Assembly (NCBI GenBank): GCA_027451905.1 | Contig: DAIDHV010000001.1 | Span: forward strand, 348,667-412,666 | Length of the DNA: 64,000 bases | Direction: 5' to 3' | Origin: Armatimonadota bacterium | GTDB lineage: Bacteria; Armatimonadota; Fimbriimonadia; Fimbriimonadales; Fimbriimonadaceae | Part shown: positions 10,065 to 18,867 of the stretch, piece by piece | Layout: every line of letters starts with the position of its first letter | How positions within the stretch are numbered: the stretch's first letter is position 1 | Notes under the pieces: generated by a model | What the model was told of the DNA's origin: nothing | The model's database searches: none | What the model saw: only the letters and a program-made list of their open reading frames with translations | Translations under genes and position numbers: made by a program

Positions 10065-12232
10065 GAGCGGAGGAAATTCCTTACTGAAGCAGTCGTCTCC
10101 AGGGTGACCATTTGCGGGTTAGGCTCATTGGTCGCCTGTGGATAGGTTTGTATCGTAAGCAGCAGGTGCATGATTTGCCGAGACTGATAATTCACCGAAA
10201 CCGTATCAGACGGCTGTGTAAATTGGAACCGGTAATAAACCTTGAACGGCACCGTGTTCGGGATCGGCTGAGTCGGATCAGAGTCTAAAACAATGCACCC
10301 TGCCATATATTGGGGCTGGAAGACAGCCGAAACGATATTGGTAGGATCGTAGACATTGGGATTGTATCCAGCCAGTTCTGCGGCTGTAAAGTAACTGGCA
10401 AAGTTCGAAGGGATCGTTTCGTTGGCGTAGTTAATCCGATATTGGTCTGGCCCCGGGTTTCCCTGTGCGATCCTTGTGTACCGAACTTGATTCCCATAAT
10501 TTGGTCCAGGGTTTTGGTCGGGTCCATAAACAACGTCACTTCCCGGCACAATCGCGGCTCTTGGGAATCCATTGGGATTGTTCGCCACCACCACGTTGCC
10601 GGTTGCCATGTTGGCAGTGGACGAGGGGAACAGCGGACCGTAAGTGCCATCTTCGTTTGGTGTCACCCTGAGGTCAATAATCCTTTTGACGTTGACGGTT
10701 TGGTCACTCGTGGTTGTGCTGCTAGAAACCAGGCTATAGGCATGGTTAAAGGCATCATTCACGGTAAATCCTGGCCCTCCAAAAACGGCTCCAGAATCAG
10801 CATTCGTAAACGGTGTTGTTTCGGTGCCTTCATTGACCAATGGCTCATTGGGTCGACTGCCAGTGGGATCTGCCACTGTTGGTGGCAACGCGTTTAAGCC
10901 CACATCGCTGATCGGGAAACTTGCGTAGATTTTGCCAGCCGCAGAATCAAAAGTCATTGGCTCGAAATTTGCCAAGTTTGTTCCTCCTCCCGGAATCCAG
11001 TTGAACCGGTTGAGCGTTGATTGTAATGCCAACGAGAAGGGATAGCGAGTTCCTGAGCTACTTAAACCAATATAGTCGCTTACATCAAACAGCTCAGTTC
11101 CACCCAAGTACTCACTGAAGCCAACGGATCCATCAGATCGGGTTAAGTCTTGGATGGTTAATTGCGCTCCTGGCTGACCGTTGACTGACGCATTGATGCT
11201 GATGACTGGCTGAGACCACCCTCCAAACTTCGTGCGGAACACATCCGATCCCACCGCATTCATCTGGTCATTCTCGTTACCTAGCTTCATTGCAGTCAGA
11301 GCTTGAGCCGGCTCTGTTGTTTGCTGGTCGGCCCTAAATTGAAGCAATGATATGAGCTGAGGAACAAAATCCCCGGCTGCGTCTTGCACATAGTCCACTT
11401 GCCGACTTTGCTTGTTGTAGATCGGCGCAATCATATCAAATCTCGAAACTTGAGTCTGAACTACCGAGGCATCAATCCAGTTCTGAATTCTTGCTGCCTT
11501 GGTAGCTGTGCCATCTGGAATCATGAAATACGGGTCATCCAAGATAATATTGCCGTTGGCATCGGTGGCAAAGAAGTTGGTGTTCACTCCATACGACCAG
11601 ACCCCAGTTGCTTGGTTCTGAGTCCAGATGTAAGGCGCAACAGTTGCCTTGTACAGCACATACAAGTTATCTTGCCCTCCGCTAATAGCCATCAAGAGAC
11701 CGTTATAGGGGTTGAAGTAGGGGTTGATGTTTGGATTCAGCGGTGCTCCCTGAGGTACGGGGATTAGCGGCTGCCTTAAGGCGATGTAATACCTTGTGAT
11801 GGTGGTGCCAGGGGTCACAGGGAGGTTCACTTGCCCCTTCGGCGCGGTTAAAGTCGGATCGATTTTGCCGGTTGTGGGGTTAACAAACGTACCGTTTGGT
11901 CCCGGGATCCCTTGTGAAAAGTTAACAATATCTAGCTTTGAGTAAGGAAGCAATACGGTTGTGGTTGGGTTGACTGAACCAGGACCGGTTGGAACTTCAA
12001 CTGCAATTGCGCCATTGTCTCCGCTGTTGTCTCGAACACCTGCTCCGTTGCTAATTTCCCGAGAGATCTTATCCAACTCAATGCGGGCATTTTCTTGTGC
12101 CTGGTTATAGGCATCACCCAACTTAACCAAATTTATGCTTTGGACAACGGGCGTGACAATAATGCCAAGCAAAATGGCGGTGATTGCCATCACCGTAAGC
12201 ATTTCAATAAGTGTAAAAGCTCTTCTTTTCAT
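10061..12232 (-). CDS. Giant PilW-like prepilin
   Basis: The 723-aa product has a very short leader, MKRRA, followed by FTLIEMLTVMAITAILLGII, a class-III signal with Glu5 preserved. The residue before the cleavage site is Ala rather than the usual Gly. After the helix comes AYNQAQENARIELDKISREI, the amphipathic segment typical of PilW (type II pseudopilin GspJ-like). The remaining roughly 650 residues are Asn/Pro/Gly-rich beta-type sequence with no motif I know. Its order between PilV-like and PilX-like genes, 6 nt from the former and overlapping the latter by 4 nt, supports the PilW assignment. PilW proteins are usually near 250-350 aa, so the body is about twice the normal size. Confidence 0.75.
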   Translation of the reverse strand: MKRRAFTLIEMLTVMAITAILLGIIVTPVVQSINLVKLGDAYNQAQENARIELDKISREISNGAGVRDNSGDNGAIAVEVPTGPGSVNPTTTVLLPYSKLDIVNFSQGIPGPNGTFVNPTTGKIDPTLTAPKGQVNLPVTPGTTITRYYIALRQPLIPVPQGAPLNPNINPYFNPYNGLLMAISGGQDNLYVLYKATVAPYIWTQNQATGVWSYGVNTNFFATDANGNIILDDPYFMIPDGTATKAARIQNWIDASVVQTQVSRFDMIAPIYNKQSRQVDYVQDAAGDFVPQLISLLQFRADQQTTEPAQALTAMKLGNENDQMNAVGSDVFRTKFGGWSQPVISINASVNGQPGAQLTIQDLTRSDGSVGFSEYLGGTELFDVSDYIGLSSSGTRYPFSLALQSTLNRFNWIPGGGTNLANFEPMTFDSAAGKIYASFPISDVGLNALPPTVADPTGSRPNEPLVNEGTETTPFTNADSGAVFGGPGFTVNDAFNHAYSLVSSSTTTSDQTVNVKRIIDLRVTPNEDGTYGPLFPSSTANMATGNVVVANNPNGFPRAAIVPGSDVVYGPDQNPGPNYGNQVRYTRIAQGNPGPDQYRINYANETIPSNFASYFTAAELAGYNPNVYDPTNIVSAVFQPQYMAGCIVLDSDPTQPIPNTVPFKVYYRFQFTQPSDTVSVNYQSRQIMHLLLTIQTYPQATNEPNPQMVTLETTASVRNFLRS

Positions 12233-12238
12233 GGCAAA

Positions 12239-14131
12239 TTACCTGCCTTCTCCTCGATTGACAACCGTCTGAGTTGAATCCACAACCCAACCCTGCCGAT
12301 AGCTATCAAAATTGGAAAGCGATATGGCGGGGTTCGGATCAATCTTGAAATAAGTGGAATTGTGGAGAGTCTGCACAATGTAGCTGATCCCATGCACCCC
12401 TCTCACCGCAAACCCATGAGAAAAGTCAAACCCTGTTGCGTTGGGATCGTAATCTCGGATATCAACATAAGCCCCATTGGCATCAGCAGGCTGATTTCGG
12501 ATTAAGAACGATTGGCCCTGGATTTGCTGAACATAGCCGCTTCCATTTTGGTAATAAACTTGGTCCAAACTCACTTTTTGACCCGCCATCATCGGTGGGA
12601 AATAAATCCGAGTATTGTTGCCAACCACGTAATCGGTTGGGTTCTGCAGGGTTGTGTTTTGGCTGAAAGTGGAAGGAGCCGGAAGCACCTGCCTCATCCA
12701 ATTGTTTTTGGCCCGGTAATAAACCTTGATTTGCAGACCGCTGACAGGCACTGTTGTGGGGGTTGAGGAAAAGCCAGTTGCGGTGGTCGGATCGGGTAAG
12801 TACTCCTGCAATCCAGTCGTCAGGAGGGCAGGGTTCACTTGGAACCAACCTGCCGATTTATCAACTGTAAAGTCTGATTGAGTTGGATCAGATTGGGCAG
12901 TTGGGTTGTACATAAGCAGACCACCTGTCTGGGCATCTACAAAAACAATGTCGCTGGGGACCGGCGTAGCGCTTGCCCCAAAGTTTGGAAGCTCCAACCC
13001 CTTGTAGCTGACTTTATCGGCAAGCAAGTCTCCTATAACCTGGACAGCGGGGATCGATAAGCGGTACGTTTGCTGATCGAGTTGAAGCTGAACATTATCA
13101 GAAAGGATTCCCCAATCTAAAACCGTGTAATACGCCAAGGCTTGCAACGGCATCTGCTCGCCGTTAGCTGCCAAAACCCGATAAGTTGATGCGGCAGGGT
13201 TAAACTGCAAAGTTCCCATCAGAGCGTTAAGAACCCCATACTGATAGGGGTCTCCGGGGGTGAACGGCGTAGTGGGCGTGGGAAGGGCATCAAACTGACG
13301 TTGAACCGCAACCGATTCCGGATCAACGCTCAGGAAGGTGGTTCCAGTTGGTGCCAGTTCAGACATTGGGATATTGAGGTAGCCGTTAGATACCGTTCCA
13401 ATTGTTGCGGTTGGAACCATAACCTGATAAAGCCTCATTCTTGTTGTCACCCCTCCATTCATCACATAAATCGAAGCGGAAAGGGCAAAGTTGGGAGTTG
13501 TGCCTGTGTTTGGCAATATGGGAATCTGCAACAAGGCGTTGCCGTTGGAGGCATTGGTCAAGAACACTTGACCTGGCTGAGGAACATTAACCGTGGGCTG
13601 AGCTTGAATCACCACAAACGGAGCACTGAACAAGGCGATATTTGTATTCACTGCCGCGGTTTGGAAGGTAGGACCATAGGGCAAAATCGCCGCGCTGCTG
13701 GGATTGGCAGGAATCGTGATCGGGATCCCCGCAACTCCATCAAAGACATTGGGGCCCTCGAAGTAGGCATAGTAACCTACATTCGTGCCCGCATAGCTGA
13801 TGGTGCCATCGGGGTTAAAGGTTGCCGCCGATTCGTTGAAGAGGCTAGTATCAAAGGGAGAGCGAGTTAACGGTATAACTCCGCCGTTTACGGCTGTCAT
13901 CGGCACTGGCAGAACCGCATCAGGAAGCAAGTTACTATCCCCTTCAATCGCGGCCGTCAGCGATTTTGTATAAGCATCCGCAACCGATCGATCGCGACTC
14001 GAGTTCAGAATTCTGAACCCGCCCGGGAACACCTGAGCGATGGCGAGTATTCCAACGAGGAACACAACCATCACCACCAAGACCTCTATAAGGGTGGTTC
14101 CTGCTTGTTTATTGTTTTTCAAACCATTCAT
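12239..14131 (-). CDS. Giant PilV-like prepilin
   Basis: From the ATG at 14131 the protein is 630 aa: leader MNGLKNNKQAG, then TTLIEVLVVMVVFLVGILAI, close to the PilV consensus (TLIEVLVALVILAIGLL). A longer frame reaches 14209, but that adds 26 residues ahead of a complete leader and would intrude into the upstream gene, so the shorter start is preferred. The body after residue 60 is extracellular-type sequence rich in Thr, Pro, Asn and Gly, with no recognised catalytic motif. PilV proteins usually have fewer than 200 residues, so this one is more than three times larger. It lies 55 nt after the preceding pilin gene and 6 nt before the PilW-like gene. Assignment rests on the N-terminus and on gene order. 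Confidence 0.75.
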   Translation of the reverse strand: MNGLKNNKQAGTTLIEVLVVMVVFLVGILAIAQVFPGGFRILNSSRDRSVADAYTKSLTAAIEGDSNLLPDAVLPVPMTAVNGGVIPLTRSPFDTSLFNESAATFNPDGTISYAGTNVGYYAYFEGPNVFDGVAGIPITIPANPSSAAILPYGPTFQTAAVNTNIALFSAPFVVIQAQPTVNVPQPGQVFLTNASNGNALLQIPILPNTGTTPNFALSASIYVMNGGVTTRMRLYQVMVPTATIGTVSNGYLNIPMSELAPTGTTFLSVDPESVAVQRQFDALPTPTTPFTPGDPYQYGVLNALMGTLQFNPAASTYRVLAANGEQMPLQALAYYTVLDWGILSDNVQLQLDQQTYRLSIPAVQVIGDLLADKVSYKGLELPNFGASATPVPSDIVFVDAQTGGLLMYNPTAQSDPTQSDFTVDKSAGWFQVNPALLTTGLQEYLPDPTTATGFSSTPTTVPVSGLQIKVYYRAKNNWMRQVLPAPSTFSQNTTLQNPTDYVVGNNTRIYFPPMMAGQKVSLDQVYYQNGSGYVQQIQGQSFLIRNQPADANGAYVDIRDYDPNATGFDFSHGFAVRGVHGISYIVQTLHNSTYFKIDPNPAISLSNFDSYRQGWVVDSTQTVVNRGEGR

Positions 14132-14186
14132 TTCAGTTTTAGCTGCATCCGATTGCAGCCGCAAGGATCTTTTTCTATTGACGCAA

Positions 14187-14996
14187 CTAAGGTGTGGATG
14201 CCCAAGCATTTTGGTAAAGAGTCAAGGCATCGTAAGGCTTGGCAGAACCGCCCAAGAAAAGGGCAATTCCCGACTTCTCACCGGGAAGAGGCACTCCGTT
14301 GCTGTCCACATCCTCAAAATAGGTATCCCAAGTAATCACGGTTGACGCAGGTGGAGACTGATAACCAAGCTGAGCTGGATTATCCTGGGCGCTCCCGGTT
14401 GTCAAACCAAGTCCAGTCCAAAACAGCGCGTAGCGCAATTCTCGCTCGGTACCGGTTGCTGTCTTAACAGCCGCCGTGTCATAGCCAGAGACTGAATAGA
14501 AGTTTGCTGGTGTACCAACCCCTGCATAAAGCCCACCCGTCGTTGTAATCGTCACTGGACCATCATTGGGGCCAAATCTTTGCAGCGGCGATGTGTCACT
14601 GCCACCAATTTTGGATGATGGCGGCCATACAGCTTGGGTTGTGGAAGTGGTCAAGGCATCGGTTCCCCTTAAAAAGGCAGGCCGAAATGTATCCAAACTC
14701 GGGATTCGATGCGGATACAGCGCGCCTACTAATTGGTCAGCAGGGATGATGTTTCCCATGTTGGGGCCAGAAGTGTAGAGCGACACAAATCCTAAAAGCC
14801 TTGGCGGAAACGCATCTTGATCCGTTTTATAAAGCTGAAGAGCAGTACGAATCTCGTTCATGCTCGACATGTCTGAGCTCCGATAAGCAGAAACTTTTGC
14901 CCGGGAATAAACCGGAAAAATGATCGCGGCCAAAATGGCAATAATTGCAATCACCACCAAGAGCTCAACTAATGTAAAAGCAGACTTTTTTCCCAT
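14187..14996 (-). CDS. Type IV prepilin, FimU/GspG/GspH-like
   Basis: A 269-aa prepilin starting at the ATG at 14996: leader MGKKSA, then FTLVELLVVIAIIAILAAII, a textbook class-III signal with Glu5. Ala, not Gly, precedes the cleavage site. The frame is open to 15095, but the upstream part overlaps the prepilin peptidase gene and lacks leader character. After the helix, NEIRTALQLYKTDQDAFPP is the alpha1-C segment common to GspG/PilE-type pilins, and a late EDVDSNGVPLPG loop is Asp/Asn rich. It lies 40 nt after the peptidase gene and first in the pilin series, the place of fimU or fimT in minor-pilin operons. It may equally be the major pilin; sequence alone does not decide. Confidence 0.8.
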   Translation of the reverse strand: MGKKSAFTLVELLVVIAIIAILAAIIFPVYSRAKVSAYRSSDMSSMNEIRTALQLYKTDQDAFPPRLLGFVSLYTSGPNMGNIIPADQLVGALYPHRIPSLDTFRPAFLRGTDALTTSTTQAVWPPSSKIGGSDTSPLQRFGPNDGPVTITTTGGLYAGVGTPANFYSVSGYDTAAVKTATGTERELRYALFWTGLGLTTGSAQDNPAQLGYQSPPASTVITWDTYFEDVDSNGVPLPGEKSGIALFLGGSAKPYDALTLYQNAWASTP

Positions 14997-15036
14997 AACG
15001 AATCCGTCCGGAGTTTCCCCCAAATCACTGACTTTC

Positions 15037-16101
15037 TTAGCGGAAGATATGTTCCACCAAGACGGCACTGCCCGATGCGAATTTCCAATATGCATATACC
15101 AACCCTTCTAGCCGCGATTGAAAGAGGCTCGCTGCTATTGCCCCTGCCGCAAGATAAGGCCCAAACGGGATCATTGTGAACCCAGCTTGGAACTCCTCAT
15201 CTTCGCCATCCTTTACAACCGGTTCATACGGATCCTCACCGAACCACGAGATGTAAAACTTAGGCGTTATTAATCCTATCACGTCTAAACAAAAGACGTA
15301 ACCGAAACCACATTTTAGCAGAGATCCAACCGTCTCTGGCACATAAGGCTCGTCATCATCACTGTCGTTATTTTGAGCTTTTGGTCTCAAAATAACTTGC
15401 AAAATTCCAAACACGGCTCCAAAAACAACCGCTATTCCAAAACTCATAAGGGCAAGGGTCGGAAACAGCACCGCACCAATCCCTCTCGCCAATTTAATGT
15501 CGCCGTGGCCCATTGCATCCTTTCGGAACAGGATTCGGCCCAAAAAGGCAATTCCCCACATCGCCGCAACTCCGGTTAAAGCCCCTGCAATGGCAGAGGG
15601 AATGCCCCACGTATAGGCGCCTTTTTTGTGGGTCACCATAAGATAGCCGTCAAAGATCAGTCCGATCAAGAAGGCGGCCGCATTGACTTGGTCAGGAATG
15701 ATGTAGTACTGCCAGTCAATAAAAATCACGGCGACCAAACAGCTGACTAGTCCCGCATAGGCAAAAAACCTAGCCGGATCAAAGCCTTGAACCATCGTCA
15801 CGTAATACACGCTTGCCCAAAGGCTTGCCGTAATCAGTTCAACCACAAAGTATCGAGGCGAAACCTTGGCTTTGCAGTGCCGACACTTGCCTCCTAAAAA
15901 GACCCAGCTTAAGAGAGGGATCAAATCCGCGGTTTCTAATTGATGGCCACAGGATGGGCAGAAGCTATGTTTGGGCTTGGCAATAGACATTCCTCGCGGT
16001 AGCCGGTAAATCACCACGTTGAGAAAACTACCGATTGCGCTGCCCATGATGAAGGCGACAATCGCAGTCCACGCCGGAAAATTAGGCGGGCCCAAATCCA
16101 T
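15037..16101 (-). CDS. pilD: Prepilin peptidase / N-methyltransferase
   Basis: A membrane aspartate protease of family A24 that cleaves leader peptides of prepilins and methylates the new N-terminus. The 354-aa product has GSFLNVVIYRLPRG near the N-terminus, two CxxC pairs (CPSCGH and CRHCKA) of the cytoplasmic methyltransferase domain, the first catalytic Asp in FIDWQYYIIPD and the second in GHGDIKLA. About eight hydrophobic segments follow. There is an Asp-rich insert (NDSDDDEPY) late in the sequence. I chose the ATG at 16101 because GAAGG lies 9 nt ahead; a TTG three codons upstream is possible. It opens the pilin operon, separated from pilC by a probable terminator, and presumably processes the five prepilin-like proteins encoded downstream and nearby. 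Confidence 0.93.
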   Translation of the reverse strand: MDLGPPNFPAWTAIVAFIMGSAIGSFLNVVIYRLPRGMSIAKPKHSFCPSCGHQLETADLIPLLSWVFLGGKCRHCKAKVSPRYFVVELITASLWASVYYVTMVQGFDPARFFAYAGLVSCLVAVIFIDWQYYIIPDQVNAAAFLIGLIFDGYLMVTHKKGAYTWGIPSAIAGALTGVAAMWGIAFLGRILFRKDAMGHGDIKLARGIGAVLFPTLALMSFGIAVVFGAVFGILQVILRPKAQNNDSDDDEPYVPETVGSLLKCGFGYVFCLDVIGLITPKFYISWFGEDPYEPVVKDGEDEEFQAGFTMIPFGPYLAAGAIAASLFQSRLEGLVYAYWKFASGSAVLVEHIFR

Positions 16102-16243
16102 TCCTTTCAACCTTCACCACCGCCATACACTTTATCCGTTTTTCTAGTTGCTTTGCTTTCAGGAGAAACTCGCCTGACGATTTCCCCAAGCTTTCGATTG
16201 CAATCACCAGTTTTTTGATAGAAATGAAACCCAAAATAAATCA

Positions 16244-16273
16244 GGGTCCAAAGTGATTCCTCACTTTGGACCC
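16244..16273 (-). terminator. Probable terminator after pilC
   Basis: Reading the minus strand, GGGTCCAAAGTGA, loop GGAA, TCACTTTGGACCC forms a perfect 13-bp hairpin, followed by a T-rich stretch (TGATTTATTTT). A second hairpin, CTGACTGGC/GCCGGTCAG, lies at 16282-16301, nearer the pilC stop. Together they would separate the pilB-pilT-pilC unit from the peptidase and pilin operon. Confidence 0.65.
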
Positions 16274-16314
16274 CATCTCAACTGACCGGCTTGCCAGTCA
16301 GAGGATGGCCTTAA

Positions 16315-17541
16315 CTAGCTTCCGCCGCCGCCCGATAGCTGGGAAATAGCTTGCACAAGCGGCAAGAACATGGAGATGACAATGAAGCCAACCACAAATC
16401 CAAGGCCAACAATCATGATCGGTTCGATGGCAGCCGTCAAGGTTGCAAGGGCAGCCTCAACTTCGCTCTCATAGAAGTCGGCGATTTTTTGAAGCATGAA
16501 GTCTAAGGAACCAGACTCTTCTCCAACTCCAATCATATGGACAACCATCGGAGGGAACTGTTTCGATTTCTCCAGAGGGTCACCAATTCGATCTCCTTCT
16601 CGGATTCTTGCTCTTGCTTCAAGAACCGTATCAGACATGATCGTGTTTCCGACCGTTCCTGCTACCGTCTCCATTGCCTGCAAAATGGGAACACCGGAAG
16701 TCAGCAAGGTTCCCATAGTTCGGCTAAATCTCGCAAGGCAAATCTTGTGGTGCAATTTGCCAAAAACAGGAACTTTTAGCTTAATTCTATCGGCAACCCG
16801 CCTTCCAAAGCGGGTACTGATAAACATCTTCCAAGCAATGAGGATGACTGCAATGGAAATCAAAATCATCCACCAGTAGTACTGCATGGCGTGGCTAACA
16901 CTAATTAAGAATTGAGTTGGCCCCGGCAGCTGGTCTGATTTCAAACCAAGATCCTTCAAAATCTTGACCCACTGAGGCACAAACCAATACACCAAGAAGG
17001 TAACGATTAAGGTTGCAAAAATAACAACCAAAACTGGATACGTCAATGCCGATTTGACTTTTCGACGCAGGGCAACGTCACCCTCAATAAAGACCGATAG
17101 TCTTTGTAGGGCTTCTTCCAAAACACCACCGACTTCACCGGCACGAATCAAACCTAAGAACAAGCTGTTGAAGGTACGCGGGTGCCTTGCCATCGCCCTA
17201 GAAAGGCTTTCACCACCTTCGACCCTTTCTCCGACATCTGCCAAAATCCTGCGCAGCTTCACGTCTTGCGTCTGGGCCTGAAGAACGTCTAGACATCGAA
17301 CAAGAGAAACGCCAGCATCAACCATTGTTGAAAACTGTCGGCAGAAAATAGAGATATTGGCTAGCTTAACTTTTCCAGTCCGCTTTGCTTTCGGGCTTTT
17401 TGCCCGAATCATGTTGACTTCGGTAATGGTTAAGCCCTGCTCTTCAAACCTCCTCCTTAGGACTTCTTCGCTCTCTGCGTCGGCGGTTCCCTTTTGGAAA
17501 CCACCGTTTGCATCTTTAAATGTGTAGCTGAATACTGGCAT
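16315..17541 (-). CDS. pilC: Type IV pilus / T2SS inner-membrane platform protein
   Basis: The 408-aa product is a full-length GspF/PilC family protein, which holds the assembly ATPase at the inner membrane and passes pilin subunits into the growing fibre. It opens with MPVFSYTFKDANG, then contains two repeated T2SSF domains: the first around residues 65-190 (FCRQFSTMVDAGVSL, GEVGGVLEEALQRL) and the second around residues 270-395 (FSRTMGTLLTSGVPILQAM, GEESGSLDFML). Three membrane helices follow the family pattern, near residues 170, 220 and 375-400. It starts 52 nt after the pilT stop and is followed by a terminator. No anomaly is visible. Confidence 0.95.
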   Translation of the reverse strand: MPVFSYTFKDANGGFQKGTADAESEEVLRRRFEEQGLTITEVNMIRAKSPKAKRTGKVKLANISIFCRQFSTMVDAGVSLVRCLDVLQAQTQDVKLRRILADVGERVEGGESLSRAMARHPRTFNSLFLGLIRAGEVGGVLEEALQRLSVFIEGDVALRRKVKSALTYPVLVVIFATLIVTFLVYWFVPQWVKILKDLGLKSDQLPGPTQFLISVSHAMQYYWWMILISIAVILIAWKMFISTRFGRRVADRIKLKVPVFGKLHHKICLARFSRTMGTLLTSGVPILQAMETVAGTVGNTIMSDTVLEARARIREGDRIGDPLEKSKQFPPMVVHMIGVGEESGSLDFMLQKIADFYESEVEAALATLTAAIEPIMIVGLGFVVGFIVISMFLPLVQAISQLSGGGGS

Positions 17542-17593
17542 TTTCTATCTCGCTTTTATTGTTGACTTGCTAATTGACGAATTGTTCGATCGC

Positions 17594-18850
17594 TTATCGA
17601 CGCTGAGGAGGCCCTTGACCGGGTCCACCCTGAGCCGTGTTGATCATTTTACGCAGTTCATCAGGATTCTGACATCTTTCAAACGCAGATTCCAACGTAA
17701 TCCATCCTCTAAAGAACAGATCACGCAAGGCTTGGTCCATGGTGACCATGCCCTGATTGCCGCTTGTTTGAATTGTTGACGCAATTTGGTGGCTCTTGGC
17801 TTCACGAATCAAGTTGCGAATGGCAGGAGACGCGATCATGATTTCGTTGGCAGGAACTCGACCGCCGCCGGTTGCCCGAGGCAGAAGCTGCTGAGAAATG
17901 ATCGCCTGCAGGTTGTTAGAAAGCTGCACACGAATCTGCTCTTGCTGTCCAGGAGGAAACACGTCAATCATACGGTCTACGGATTCGGCCGCGTTGTTGG
18001 TGTGCAATGTTGCAAACACAAGGTGACCGGTTTCTGCTGCCGTAATGGCAAGCGAAATCGTTTCGACGTCTCGCATTTCACCAACCAGCAGAACATCAGG
18101 ATCTTCACGCAAAGACGCTCTGAGCGCGTTCGAGAATGCCTTGGTATCCGATCCAACTTCGCGCTGGTTAATTAAAGCCATTTTATGAGTGTGTAAGTAC
18201 TCAATTGGGTCTTCAATTGTAATAATATGAACCGGCCGATTCACGTTAATGTAATGAATCATTGCCGCCAAAGACGTGGACTTTCCGGAACCAGTTGGCC
18301 CTGTAACCAAAACCAACCCTCTTGGCTTCTCGGTAAGAGTGTTCAGAATCTTGGGCAAGTTCAATTCTTCAACTGTTGGAATCTTTTGAGGAATCAAACG
18401 AAAGGCAGACGCGCAAGAACCTCGGTCTCTAAACAGGTTTACACGAAATCTTGCCCGCCTTGGCAGTTGGTAGGAGAAGTCCAGCTCGTACGTGGTTTCA
18501 AACTTGTTGATGTTCTCGTCCGAGATGATTTCGTACATCATCCTCTGGATTATCTGAGGAGTGAACTTGACGTAGGGCAGGCGCTTAAGGGTTCCATCCT
18601 CTCGAATAATCGGTGAGGAGTTGGACGCAATATGAAGGTCCGAGCAGTTTCGATCAACAACAATGTGAAGCAGTTCATCAATGTGCATGTCCTCCAGATC
18701 GCGCATGCCCTGCCATAAACCTTCAACCAATGCTGGTTCAGGGATCATTTCGGGCGGAGGTGGTGGGGCACCAGCCGTCGCCGTTGGTGGCGGCGGAGGC
18801 GGTGGCTGCATGGGGGGTGTCGAAGGTTGCAGGTTAGGATTCTGAGCCAT
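17594..18850 (-). CDS. pilT: Type IV pilus retraction ATPase, PilT-like
   Basis: A 418-aa hexameric ATPase that powers pilus retraction. It has Walker A GPTGSGKST, the Asp box EDPIEYLH, Walker B DPDVLLVGEMRD, the His box TGHLVFATLHTN and the PilT signature AIRNLIREAK near the C-terminus, which distinguishes it from PilB. The catalytic domain starts near residue 55. Ahead of it is a proline-rich tail with runs of seven and five prolines, absent from typical PilT proteins of about 350 aa. It sits 17 nt after pilB and 52 nt before pilC, a common pilB-pilT-pilC arrangement. The short Pro- and Gln-rich C-terminus is probably disordered. Confidence 0.95.
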   Translation of the reverse strand: MAQNPNLQPSTPPMQPPPPPPPTATAGAPPPPPEMIPEPALVEGLWQGMRDLEDMHIDELLHIVVDRNCSDLHIASNSSPIIREDGTLKRLPYVKFTPQIIQRMMYEIISDENINKFETTYELDFSYQLPRRARFRVNLFRDRGSCASAFRLIPQKIPTVEELNLPKILNTLTEKPRGLVLVTGPTGSGKSTSLAAMIHYINVNRPVHIITIEDPIEYLHTHKMALINQREVGSDTKAFSNALRASLREDPDVLLVGEMRDVETISLAITAAETGHLVFATLHTNNAAESVDRMIDVFPPGQQEQIRVQLSNNLQAIISQQLLPRATGGGRVPANEIMIASPAIRNLIREAKSHQIASTIQTSGNQGMVTMDQALRDLFFRGWITLESAFERCQNPDELRKMINTAQGGPGQGPPQRR

Positions 18851-18867
18851 TTTTCTTACTTGTTGTT

